Positions 25,630 to 33,755 of a DNA stretch of 35,112 nucleotides are shown piece by piece. The position numbers and the translations under genes were made by a program. Every line of letters starts with the position of its first letter. Within the stretch, counting starts at the first letter, position 1. This DNA comes from MAG-120531 sp963934855 (lineage in GTDB: Bacteria; Bacteroidota; Bacteroidia; Flavobacteriales; Flavobacteriaceae). The stretch lies in the NCBI GenBank assembly GCA_963934855.1, contig CAWWAC010000019.1:1-35112 (forward strand). Reading direction: 5' to 3'. The notes under the pieces were generated by a model. The model ran no database searches. It saw nothing but the letters and a program-made list of their open reading frames with translations, and had not been told where the DNA came from.

Positions 25630-26618
25630 TTTTTTGGTTTATAAGAAGCGTCCTTTAACAAATCTACCGCACTTACGCGTAGGAGTTTTTCAAGGTCTTC
25701 TCCGTGTTTATAATAATAGGCTTTGGTTAACTGAAGTCCCATAAATTGACCTATTCTCCCAGGGGATTCTGTATCAATATCTAACTTAAATTTTGAAAAA
25801 GGAGCTGGAAATAAGAATCTAAGTGCCAAGTCTGGTTGGGTGCTGTAGAGGTATTGGTTTTCTATAAAATTTCTCCATACCTGAGCTTCATTTTCAAGGG
25901 CCCATTGATACTCCTCTTCTGTATAATGCAAATGCTCAGAAGGACTGGCATGAGGCCAAAGTAAAGATTGCATCAATAATTTCTTGCCCTCATAAACCAT
26001 TTTTGACAAAAAGTAAGCCTGCTCTGACCTAGGTACATATTGGGCAGAAAGGGCAGCCGCCACATCTATAACTAGGTATTTTTTGTCTAAATCATCTTTT
26101 ATATAATTAGGAAAAGACTGGTAAAACTCATGAGAAGATCCTAAATAATTATCTAGTGCCAACAACCAAATAGAATCTGTTACAATGACTTTATTCATAT
26201 AGTCTACCTCTGAGGTCAGTGTGAAAATTTCAGGTGTTTTTGAATTTGGGTACTCATGTAAAACGTGTTTAAAAAGGTGCTCTAGATTTTCTTTAAAAGG
26301 ACTAAAATCCTGGAAAGCAGTTCCTACTTCTTCTAATAGTTTGTCTTCTATAGGGTTTAGAAGTTTAGCATTCCAAATAGAATCTGGGGTTTGAACTGGA
26401 AAAAAAAACGGATACTGAGTTTTAAGGGATAAAAAATTTTCCGGATCAGCGTTTTTAAAAGCGATGTCAAAACGGTTTATTTTTAAAGAAACAGGCTGAG
26501 ACTTTATTTGATTTTCTAATGTAGTGTCTTCCCCGCAAGCATACAAAAAAAAAGCACCCAAGACCCCCCCTAAAACTAGGAAAACAAAAGAATTAGTTTT
26601 TTGCTTTAATATTATCAT
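25626..26618 (-). CDS. gldB: Gliding motility lipoprotein GldB
   Basis: A lipoprotein of 330 residues with an N-terminal hydrophobic segment and lipobox LYAC (Cys28). The body matches GldB: INRFDIAF near the start, then YPFFFP, FTLTSEVDY and GRIGQFMGLQLTKAYY near the end. GldB is required for gliding in F. johnsoniae and belongs to the set of gld genes tied to type IX secretion. It is first of the gldB-gldC pair, with an exact TAnnTTTG box 22 bases upstream (26641-26648), and is divergent from nadE. gldB/gldC/nadE adjacency is typical for Flavobacteriaceae. Confidence 0.93.
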   Translation of the reverse strand: MIILKQKTNSFVFLVLGGVLGAFFLYACGEDTTLENQIKSQPVSLKINRFDIAFKNADPENFLSLKTQYPFFFPVQTPDSIWNAKLLNPIEDKLLEEVGTAFQDFSPFKENLEHLFKHVLHEYPNSKTPEIFTLTSEVDYMNKVIVTDSIWLLALDNYLGSSHEFYQSFPNYIKDDLDKKYLVIDVAAALSAQYVPRSEQAYFLSKMVYEGKKLLMQSLLWPHASPSEHLHYTEEEYQWALENEAQVWRNFIENQYLYSTQPDLALRFLFPAPFSKFKLDIDTESPGRIGQFMGLQLTKAYYYKHGEDLEKLLRVSAVDLLKDASYKPKK

Positions 26619-26640
26619 GAATGGACTTAATTTTATAGCA

Positions 26641-26648
26641 CAAAGTTA
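26641..26648 (-). promoter_or_regulatory. Promoter -7 box for gldB-gldC
   Basis: Minus-strand TAACTTTG matches TAnnTTTG exactly and ends 22 bases before the gldB ATG. The 57-base gap between gldB and nadE must also hold the nadE promoter, for which no good match is seen. Confidence 0.55.
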
Positions 26649-26675
26649 ATAGTTTAAAAGTAAATAGGCTCAGAT

Positions 26676-27467
26676 ATGCAGACAGAAAAAATTATTGATC
26701 ACATAGTTAATTGGCTTAGAGAGTATGCAAAAAATTCAGGGTCTAAAGGTTTTGTTATTGGAGTATCTGGAGGAATAGATTCTGCAGTCACCTCTACCCT
26801 TTGCGCCCTTACAGGACTAGATTTACTTTGCTTAGAAATGCCCATTCACCAGGGGGAATCTCAAATTTCAAGAGCCCAGAAGCACACCACTTGGCTTCAA
26901 TCAAAACATAAAAATGTCCGCAATGAAAGGGTTCACCTAAGCCCTGTTTTTGACAGTTTAATTAAAGAACTGCCCCCAGTAAAAGATGAAGAGCACCGCT
27001 TTATGAGTTTAGCCAACACAAGGGCAAGACTTAGAATGACTAGTCTATACTATTTTGCTGCTCTAGAAGGCTATCTAGTTGCTGGAACAGGAAATAAAGT
27101 AGAAGATTTTGGTGTGGGGTTTTATACCAAATACGGAGATGGAGGTGTAGACTTAAGCCCAATTGCAGATTTATTAAAAACAGAGGTATTTAGCCTAGGC
27201 AATGCACTTGGAATAAACAAAGAGATTTTAGAGGCTGCACCTACAGACGGACTTTGGGGCGATGACAGAACAGATGAGGACCAAATAGGTGCTACCTACC
27301 CAGAATTAGAATGGGCTATGTCCGTTCAAGAACAAGGAAAAAAAATTAAAGATTTTAGTGGCAGAAAGGCAGAAGTGTACAAGATTTACAAAGATTTAAA
27401 CACCGCCAACCAACACAAAATGAAACCCATTCCCATCTGTGTTATTCCTAAGAATTACTTAAAGTAA
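26676..27467 (+). CDS. nadE: NAD+ synthase, ammonia-dependent type
   Basis: It makes NAD+ from deamido-NAD+ and ATP with ammonia. The PP-loop SGGIDS is at 31-36. TGNKVEDFGVGFYTKYGDGGVD and PTDGLWGDDRTDE, which bind substrate and ATP, are conserved. At 263 residues it is the short form with no N-terminal glutaminase (nitrilase) domain, so it depends on free ammonia or another glutaminase. It has a single ATG close to the promoter region and stands alone on the plus strand, divergent from gldB. Confidence 0.95.
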   Translation: MQTEKIIDHIVNWLREYAKNSGSKGFVIGVSGGIDSAVTSTLCALTGLDLLCLEMPIHQGESQISRAQKHTTWLQSKHKNVRNERVHLSPVFDSLIKELPPVKDEEHRFMSLANTRARLRMTSLYYFAALEGYLVAGTGNKVEDFGVGFYTKYGDGGVDLSPIADLLKTEVFSLGNALGINKEILEAAPTDGLWGDDRTDEDQIGATYPELEWAMSVQEQGKKIKDFSGRKAEVYKIYKDLNTANQHKMKPIPICVIPKNYLK

Positions 27468-27745
27468 AAACAAACCATCTAAAATTTAAAACTACAAAAA
27501 ATTATTTTTGTCTGAATTAGACCTATATCGATATTTAAATTTTTCAATAATTACAAATCTAATAGACTGGCCCGAATGATGTTTAAAAGACTCTCTTTAA
27601 AAAAATTAAAGTGTTAAACTTAGCTTCTCGGAAAAAGAATAAAGACGGCAGAGGGACCAGAGATTAATAAAAATAGTGGGACTTACAAGAAAAGACTCAT
27701 GAAAATGCTCATTAGGTGTTTATTTGATGGCTTTCTAGGAGCTTT
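27468..27745. other. AT-rich intergenic gap between convergent nadE and dnaG
   Basis: These 278 bases hold no credible gene. A short hairpin, CTTTAA (27595-27600), A5, TTAAAG (27606-27611), may end nadE transcription. A stretch of about 40 codons closing just before the dnaG stop has no proper start or recognisable similarity. In related genomes I recall a response-regulator gene in this place; none is visible here. Confidence 0.45.
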
Positions 27746-29737
27746 TTAAGACAAGACCCTGTTGAGTTTCTTATTTAGAAGGCTGTAAAGCTGCAAATAA
27801 GAAACCAATTCCTCCTTAGTTTCCTGATGATCTTTTTCCAAGTCTCTAGTGGTTTCTTGCATGGCTGCCATTCTTTTTTTAATCAGAAAACAACGAAGGC
27901 TCAATATGGTCTCTGTCACCAACTGAGAAATACTTAAAGACTTGTCTTTAGGAAAAATATCTTTTTTCTCCCATTGGCCCAATTGGTATTTCTCCTCTTC
28001 CATGAGAATAGAGGAAATAGCAGCTCCTAGCTCGGGACTTTGAGCACCTATAAAGCTAGTCAGGGAAAACTCTTCCGCTTCATTAAAGGCAGTAATAAGC
28101 TTAAAATACAACTCTTTAAAATGATCTTGTGTAAGCTCTATTTCATCTTCTTGGAGGTCTAAATATACCTTTTCAAAAACACGCTGCTCAACTTTTTTTG
28201 GGGTAAGCACCAACTGTCCATCTTCTTTAGACTCCAATAAAAGATCTTCAAATGAAGTAGTTTTATGACCGTAAAGCAGCAAGAGTTCAATGATTTTACG
28301 CTCTAGAATGAGCTGTACATTTAGTTTCTCTACTTCAGGAGCTGAGGGCTTCACTACCTGAAACAGTTGTGAATCTTGCCCTGTAAACTTTGGCTTAGGC
28401 TGCGCTGCGTCTCTGAGTTCCTTCTTATTGAGCTGAGCCATGGTATTAAAAAGAACCTGCTCAGAAATATCCATAATTTTAGCACAAGACTGCAAATATA
28501 CTTCCTGCTTTATAGCATCTGGTATTTTAGCTATGCTAGCTACAATATCACGAATGGTCTCAGCCCTTTTTATAGGGTCATTTCCAGACTCTTGAGCCAA
28601 CAAAGAGGCCTTAAACTGAATAAAATCCTGAGCATTAGATTCAAAATAAGCTGATATTTCCTCTGTAGTGTGATTTTTAGCAAAACTATCTGGATCTTCT
28701 CCCTGAGGAAAAGTGCAAATTTTCACATTCATTCCCTGCTCTAAAATGAGGTCAATACCTCTAAGAGACGCCCTAAGCCCGGCAGCATCTCCGTCAAAGA
28801 GTACCGTAATGTTTTTGGTAAGACGACTTACAAGTCTAATCTGGTCTGAGGTAAGTGCGGTTCCACTAGAAGAAACCACATTTTGAATGCCTCTCTGGAA
28901 CAATTGTATGACATCTGTATAACCCTCTACCAAATAGCAGTTGTCTAACTTAGCAATAGACTGCTTGGCCTTATAAATGCCGTAAAGCACCTTACTTTTA
29001 TTATAAATATCACTTTCTGGTGAATTTAAATATTTAGCTGCCTTCTTATCCTGGGTGAGTATGCGCCCTCCAAATCCAAGCACCCTACCACTCATAGAAT
29101 GGATGGGAAACATCACCCTACCCTTAAACCTATCAAAAGTTTTAGCTTCTGTCTGCTCCTCACTTGGCTTTACAATAGTTAAACCTGTAGATTCTAAATA
29201 TTTTAGCTGATATTTATTTTCTAATGCAGCCTTAGTGAAACCATCCCATTCATCTAGGCAATAACCCAACCCAAAAATTTTAATAGTCTCATCTGTAAAG
29301 CCACGCTCTTTAAAATAAGAAAGCCCTATGGCTTTGCCAAGGGCCGATGTCCAGAGTATTTCTGAAAAATATAACTGTGCATACTCTGAAACCAAATACA
29401 TACTCTCCTGCTCGTTGGCCTGCTCTTTCTGCTCATCTGATTGAATGGTCTCTTCAATCTCTATCTGGTATTTTTTAGCCAAATACTTAATGGCTTCTGG
29501 GTAGGTGAAATGCTCATGCTCCATCACAAAAGCCACTACATTGCCTCCTTTACCACTAGAAAAATCTTTCCAAATTTGTTTTACTGGAGACACCATAAAG
29601 CTAGGAGAACGCTCATCTGTAAAAGGACTAAGTCCTTTAAAATTAGCGCCAGATTTTTTAAGCTGAACAAAATCACCTATCACCTCTTCAATTCTGGCGG
29701 TTTCATACACTTTGTCTATGGTATTCTTAGAGATCAA
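27746..29737 (-). CDS. dnaG: DNA primase DnaG with degenerate zinc-ribbon motif
   Basis: It makes RNA primers for replication. The 663 residues show the N-terminal CHC2-like domain (about 1-95), the catalytic core with TOPRIM motifs (LVEGYTDVIQLF, then LFDGDAAGLRA) and a C-terminal helicase-interaction region from about 440. The N-terminal domain is odd: where primases have C-x2-H and C-x2-C zinc ligands, this one has S37-x2-T40 and D58-x2-S61, although the surrounding pattern (GLSPF, PSFMVSP, GKGGN) is otherwise well kept. The catalytic acids are intact, so the enzyme should be active, but the fold must be held without zinc. ATG start; convergent with nadE. Confidence 0.96.
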   Translation of the reverse strand: MISKNTIDKVYETARIEEVIGDFVQLKKSGANFKGLSPFTDERSPSFMVSPVKQIWKDFSSGKGGNVVAFVMEHEHFTYPEAIKYLAKKYQIEIEETIQSDEQKEQANEQESMYLVSEYAQLYFSEILWTSALGKAIGLSYFKERGFTDETIKIFGLGYCLDEWDGFTKAALENKYQLKYLESTGLTIVKPSEEQTEAKTFDRFKGRVMFPIHSMSGRVLGFGGRILTQDKKAAKYLNSPESDIYNKSKVLYGIYKAKQSIAKLDNCYLVEGYTDVIQLFQRGIQNVVSSSGTALTSDQIRLVSRLTKNITVLFDGDAAGLRASLRGIDLILEQGMNVKICTFPQGEDPDSFAKNHTTEEISAYFESNAQDFIQFKASLLAQESGNDPIKRAETIRDIVASIAKIPDAIKQEVYLQSCAKIMDISEQVLFNTMAQLNKKELRDAAQPKPKFTGQDSQLFQVVKPSAPEVEKLNVQLILERKIIELLLLYGHKTTSFEDLLLESKEDGQLVLTPKKVEQRVFEKVYLDLQEDEIELTQDHFKELYFKLITAFNEAEEFSLTSFIGAQSPELGAAISSILMEEEKYQLGQWEKKDIFPKDKSLSISQLVTETILSLRCFLIKKRMAAMQETTRDLEKDHQETKEELVSYLQLYSLLNKKLNRVLS

Positions 29738-29901
29738 TCCATTTGTATTTAGCTTGTAAAAGTAACAAATAAAGATCGCTAAAAAAAAGAATAAACAAAC
29801 GGCTTAGACAAATAGAAGGCTCCTAAAATAAGGCCTACCTTTCTCAATTGTGGTTGCGGCTAAAAGGACTAAACACTTTCTAAACTTATATCAGTGCTAT
29901 T

Positions 29902-31920
29902 TTACCAAATGGTTATTCTGTCTTCTTTTGGCAAAAACATTTTATCACCTGGTTTTACATCAAATGCATCGTAAAAAGGGGTGGTGCTCATAAGAGGTCC
30001 ATTGACACGCCAAATTGGGGGTGAATGTGAGTTATTATTAATCCATAAACGAAGAAACTCGTCTTTCATTTTTACTTTCCATATTCTAGCTACTGACAAA
30101 AAAAAGCGTTGGTCAGGAGTAAAATTCCCAATTTTTGCATCATCTAGTCCTACTTGGCTCATTTTAAAAGCATCGTAAGCCACTGCTAATCCAGCAATAT
30201 CTGCAGTATTTTCACCTACAGTCATATCGCCTTTAACATGCAAGCTGTCTAAGACTGTAAAGGTGCTGTACTGATCAATGACTTGCTGTATTCTAAATTT
30301 AAACTTTTCATAATCATCTTTTGTCCACCAGTCTTTCACATTACCATCCTTGTCATACTGAGCACCTTGGTCGTCAAAAGTATGTGTTATTTCATGTCCT
30401 ATAACCATCCCAATACCTCCGTAGTTTAGGGCATCATCTGCTTCATTATCAAAATAAGGTGACTGTAAAATACCCGCAGGAAAAACTATTTCATTTGCCG
30501 AGGGGTTATTATAGGCTGTAACTGTAGACGGTGTGGTAAACCATTCAGACTTATCTACTTCCTTGCCCAATTTTGCCAATTCACACATATATGCAGAAGA
30601 AGAGGCAGATACAATATTTTCAAAATAAGTGCCTCTTGCAATACTCACATTGCTGTAATCTTTCCATTTATCTGGATATCCTATTTTCTTACTCATAGCA
30701 GCTAATTTTTCTTTAGCTTTCAATTTTGTGCTGTCGCTCATCCACTCCAGTTTATCTATTCTTTGAGCATATGCTTTTTGCACATTATTTACCAGATCCA
30801 ACATGCGCTTTTTTGCATTCTCTGGAAAATATTTCTTTACGTACAGTTGCCCTAGTGCTTCACCCAGGTAATTATCAACTGCACTTGCCATTTTTTCGCC
30901 ACGAGATTTTTGTGCTACTTGACCAGAAATAACTTTGGTAAACTCAAAAGAGGCATTGACAAAAGGTTTACTCAAGTCATCTGCGTATCCGTCAATGGCT
31001 TTTGCCTGAAGGTATAATTTCCAATTATTGATTGAAATAGTTTTTAAAAGGGTATTAAGATTGTTGTAGTAAGCAGGTTGAGCCACATCGATAGAATCGG
31101 TTTTAGCACCCAAATCTTTTAAAAAATGAGACCAACCTATATTGGGTTGAGTTTTGTGGAGCGTTGTCACTGCTAACATATTATAATTTGCTTTCACATT
31201 GCGGCGTTCAACCCTTGTTTTATGAGAAACTGCAAGTTGCTTATCAATATCGTAAACTAAAGCAGCATTCTTTTGTGCGTCTGCGGCATTACTCCCTGTA
31301 AGTTGAAATAATGTGGCTAGATAAATTTTATAAGCGTTCTGTATCACGACAGTTGAAGAATCAGAATTAAAATAATAATCTCTGTCAGGTAAACCTAGAC
31401 CCGTTTGGTAGGCGTGCGCAATATTTACACTGCTGTTTTTATCATCAGGACCTATGCCAAATGAAATAATAGAACTATTATCTACTTTAATTTCATTGGC
31501 CACAAAGGTCATTAAAGCCTTTATGTCGCTAATGGCTTCAATCTTAGCAAGTGTGGGTTTAAGGGGTTCATAGCCAAGCTTTTCAATAGTAATAGTATCC
31601 ATTCCAGATACGTAAAAGTCACCCACTTTTTGCTCAATACTCCCATTAGCATGCACACCCTGACCCAAACTATCTAATATTCCTTGTAAACGAATACGTT
31701 GGGGATAATTCATAAACATATAGGCTCCAACTCCAGCTTGAGTAGCAGGTATGGGTATTGAGTCATACCACTTACCATTTACATATCTGTAAAAGTTTTC
31801 ACCAGGTCTTACTGTGGGGTCTATCCCAGTGATTTCAATAAATTTATTATTAGGAGCCTTTGAATCTGTACATGACACCAATGTAATTAGTGCCACAAGA
31901 AGTATAAATAAGTATTTCAT
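29902..31920 (-). CDS. M13 family zinc metallopeptidase lipoprotein (neprilysin-like)
   Basis: A 672-residue M13 peptidase. The N-terminal lipobox LVSC (Cys17) predicts lipidation; the residues after the cysteine (TDSKAP) do not form an obvious surface-export signal, so the protein is probably periplasm-facing. The zinc site is complete: HEITH at 509-513 and the third ligand Glu570 in GENTAD, with Asp574. The conserved C-terminal WRVNGPL and the tail ending ITIW match the family, which cleaves short peptides. The closest names in bacteria are PepO-like endopeptidases. It follows the J-domain/KTSC gene by 55 bases. Confidence 0.95.
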   Translation of the reverse strand: MKYLFILLVALITLVSCTDSKAPNNKFIEITGIDPTVRPGENFYRYVNGKWYDSIPIPATQAGVGAYMFMNYPQRIRLQGILDSLGQGVHANGSIEQKVGDFYVSGMDTITIEKLGYEPLKPTLAKIEAISDIKALMTFVANEIKVDNSSIISFGIGPDDKNSSVNIAHAYQTGLGLPDRDYYFNSDSSTVVIQNAYKIYLATLFQLTGSNAADAQKNAALVYDIDKQLAVSHKTRVERRNVKANYNMLAVTTLHKTQPNIGWSHFLKDLGAKTDSIDVAQPAYYNNLNTLLKTISINNWKLYLQAKAIDGYADDLSKPFVNASFEFTKVISGQVAQKSRGEKMASAVDNYLGEALGQLYVKKYFPENAKKRMLDLVNNVQKAYAQRIDKLEWMSDSTKLKAKEKLAAMSKKIGYPDKWKDYSNVSIARGTYFENIVSASSSAYMCELAKLGKEVDKSEWFTTPSTVTAYNNPSANEIVFPAGILQSPYFDNEADDALNYGGIGMVIGHEITHTFDDQGAQYDKDGNVKDWWTKDDYEKFKFRIQQVIDQYSTFTVLDSLHVKGDMTVGENTADIAGLAVAYDAFKMSQVGLDDAKIGNFTPDQRFFLSVARIWKVKMKDEFLRLWINNNSHSPPIWRVNGPLMSTTPFYDAFDVKPGDKMFLPKEDRITIW

Positions 31921-31975
31921 AGTGTGGTTAATTTTTACTAATCTAAGGAATTTTATACACTATCATTCTAATCTC

Positions 31976-32422
31976 TTAGTCTTGAATTCCGTTTTTTGAT
32001 TTACGGTAGAGGTAAGAGTTAAAAATATTTCTTTTTGCAAATCTCATTTGCTTGTCAGAATTAACCATTTTTTGAAATACTGTTTTTGGCACACCAAAGT
32101 ATTCATAAGTGGTCCCATCAGTAAAAGTAACCTCTAACAACATTCCTTTGTGTTGAAAATCATTAATGCCAGATTCTGTAATTGTTTGTGTGTATGCTTC
32201 TAAATATTTTGCCTTTGTTTCTGGTGCAATACTAACTAAAAAGTGATAGCCATCAATAATTTCACGGCTCATTACCTCTGCCTCAATAGCTTTATCATCT
32301 CCCCCTTGAAACTTATCTGGGTGCCATTCTTTAACTAGGTTTCTGTAGGTTTTTTTTAATGTAGACAACTCAATTTCTTGTTCAATATTGAACAATTTTT
32401 TATATTGATTAATACGCTTCAT
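31976..32422 (-). CDS. J-domain and KTSC-domain fusion protein
   Basis: The 148 residues carry two parts. Residues about 5-62 resemble a J domain, with YRNLVKEWHPDKFQGG and the HPD tripeptide at 34-36 that stimulates Hsp70 ATPase. Residues about 93-140 (VTFTDGTTYEYFGVP...KRNIFNSYLYRKS) match the KTSC domain, first noted at the C-terminus of some lysyl-tRNA synthetases and of unknown function. No signal peptide. It may recruit DnaK to a specific client or RNA-bound complex; that is a guess. It is upstream of the M13 peptidase on the same strand. Confidence 0.82.
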   Translation of the reverse strand: MKRINQYKKLFNIEQEIELSTLKKTYRNLVKEWHPDKFQGGDDKAIEAEVMSREIIDGYHFLVSIAPETKAKYLEAYTQTITESGINDFQHKGMLLEVTFTDGTTYEYFGVPKTVFQKMVNSDKQMRFAKRNIFNSYLYRKSKNGIQD

Positions 32423-32597
32423 AGGGCAAGTATTTTCTAATTGAGGGGCGAAATTACAGCTTTAATCTCAACCTAAAAAGAATTATTAAAATTCTCATTA
32501 GTGAGTCAAATAATTACTGAAGTTTTAAGCCTCACAAAATTATCATCTTTAAAAAGACGCAAAAAACTAAAAAAGGTGACAGTTGTAAGCGAAAAAA

Positions 32598-33575
32598 TTA
32601 TTTTTCCCTTTCTACCACATAATTAACCATTAAAATTAGTGAGGCTTTGTATGGAGTTTCAGGGTAAGCCGCTAGTAAGCCTAAAGCCTCATCTCTGTAG
32701 GCCAACATTTGAGCAACGGCATAGTCTAAGCCTCCTAAGTCTTTTACTTTTTCTATAAGCTCTTTGACCCTAATTTTGTCTCTATTGTGTTTCTTAACGG
32801 TATTAATCATCCAACTTTTATCACTAGCAGAAGCTTGCTGTAAAGCATGAATAAGCGGTAGGGTCATTTTTTGCTCTTTAATATCTATGCCTGTAGGTTT
32901 GCCTATAGACTGTGACCCGTAGTCAAAAAGGTCATCTTTTATTTGAAAAGCCATCCCTATTAGACTTCCAAACTGTCTCATGTTTTCTACCTCTGGGCTT
33001 CCGGGCACAACAGATGCAGCGCCTAAAGCACAGCAAGCTGCTATAAGAGTGGCTGTTTTTTGTCTAATGATATCGTAGTAAACAGCCTCTGTGATGTCTA
33101 GGCGGCGGGCTTTTTCTATCTGTAACAGCTCTCCTTCACTCATTTCTCTTACGGCTACAGAAATAATCTTGAGCAGATCAAAATCATCGTAATCAATACA
33201 GAGTAAGAGCCCTTTGGAAAGCAGGTAATCTCCAACCAACACAGCTATTTTGTTCTTCCAAAGCGCGTTTATAGAAAAAAAACCGCGGCGCTTGTCTGAA
33301 TCATCCACTACGTCGTCGTGCACCAATGTGGCTGTATGAATGAGTTCTATCACAGAAGCACCGCGGTAGGTGCGTTCTTGCAACTGCCCACCACCTAGCA
33401 TTTTAGCAGTTAAAAATACAAACATAGGCCGCATTTGCTTGCCCTTTCTATTTACTATATAGTAGGTGATTCTATTAAGCAGGGCCACCTTTGAACTCAT
33501 AGAAGCAAAGAACTTATCCTCAAAGAGGTTCATTTCTTTTTCTATAGGCTCTTTAATCTGGTCTGCTATTTTCAA
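32598..33575 (-). CDS. Polyprenyl (octaprenyl-type) diphosphate synthase
   Basis: A trans-prenyltransferase of 325 residues that extends farnesyl or geranyl diphosphate with isopentenyl diphosphate, probably for the menaquinone side chain. First Asp-rich motif DDVVD at 87-91 followed by RRG at 96-98; second DDLFD at 214-218; GKQMRP at 45-50 binds isopentenyl diphosphate. Small residues before the first motif point to a long-chain product, but chain length cannot be fixed by eye. All-helical, cytoplasmic. It is isolated: 175 bases precede the next gene downstream and a strong terminator lies upstream. Confidence 0.93.
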   Translation of the reverse strand: MKIADQIKEPIEKEMNLFEDKFFASMSSKVALLNRITYYIVNRKGKQMRPMFVFLTAKMLGGGQLQERTYRGASVIELIHTATLVHDDVVDDSDKRRGFFSINALWKNKIAVLVGDYLLSKGLLLCIDYDDFDLLKIISVAVREMSEGELLQIEKARRLDITEAVYYDIIRQKTATLIAACCALGAASVVPGSPEVENMRQFGSLIGMAFQIKDDLFDYGSQSIGKPTGIDIKEQKMTLPLIHALQQASASDKSWMINTVKKHNRDKIRVKELIEKVKDLGGLDYAVAQMLAYRDEALGLLAAYPETPYKASLILMVNYVVEREK

Positions 33576-33698
33576 TGAATTGTGTTTAAAATTAAAAAAA
33601 GAATGAACCTAGTAAAATTAATGAATTCACATTAGATAAAGCCCTTTAAAAAAGACATATTAAAACCATTTGGGAAACCGCTTTAGAAGCCTTAAATA

Positions 33699-33725
33699 AA
33701 AAGCCCAGCCAATGGCTGGGCTTTT
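33699..33725 (-). terminator. Strong terminator after pdhC
   Basis: AAAAGCCCAGCC (33699-33710), loop AAT, GGCTGGGCTTTT (33714-33725): a perfect 12-bp stem with T runs on both strands, so it can work in either direction. It lies 30 bases past the pdhC stop and separates it from the prenyl synthase gene. Confidence 0.9.
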
Positions 33726-33755
33726 ATTATTTAGATCTGAGGCCTGTAATGATAC

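Noticed and set aside
27610..27745. Small plus-strand frame ending just before the dnaG stop
   Set aside because: It opens after an in-frame stop with only a late ATG giving about 16 codons; no similarity recognised.
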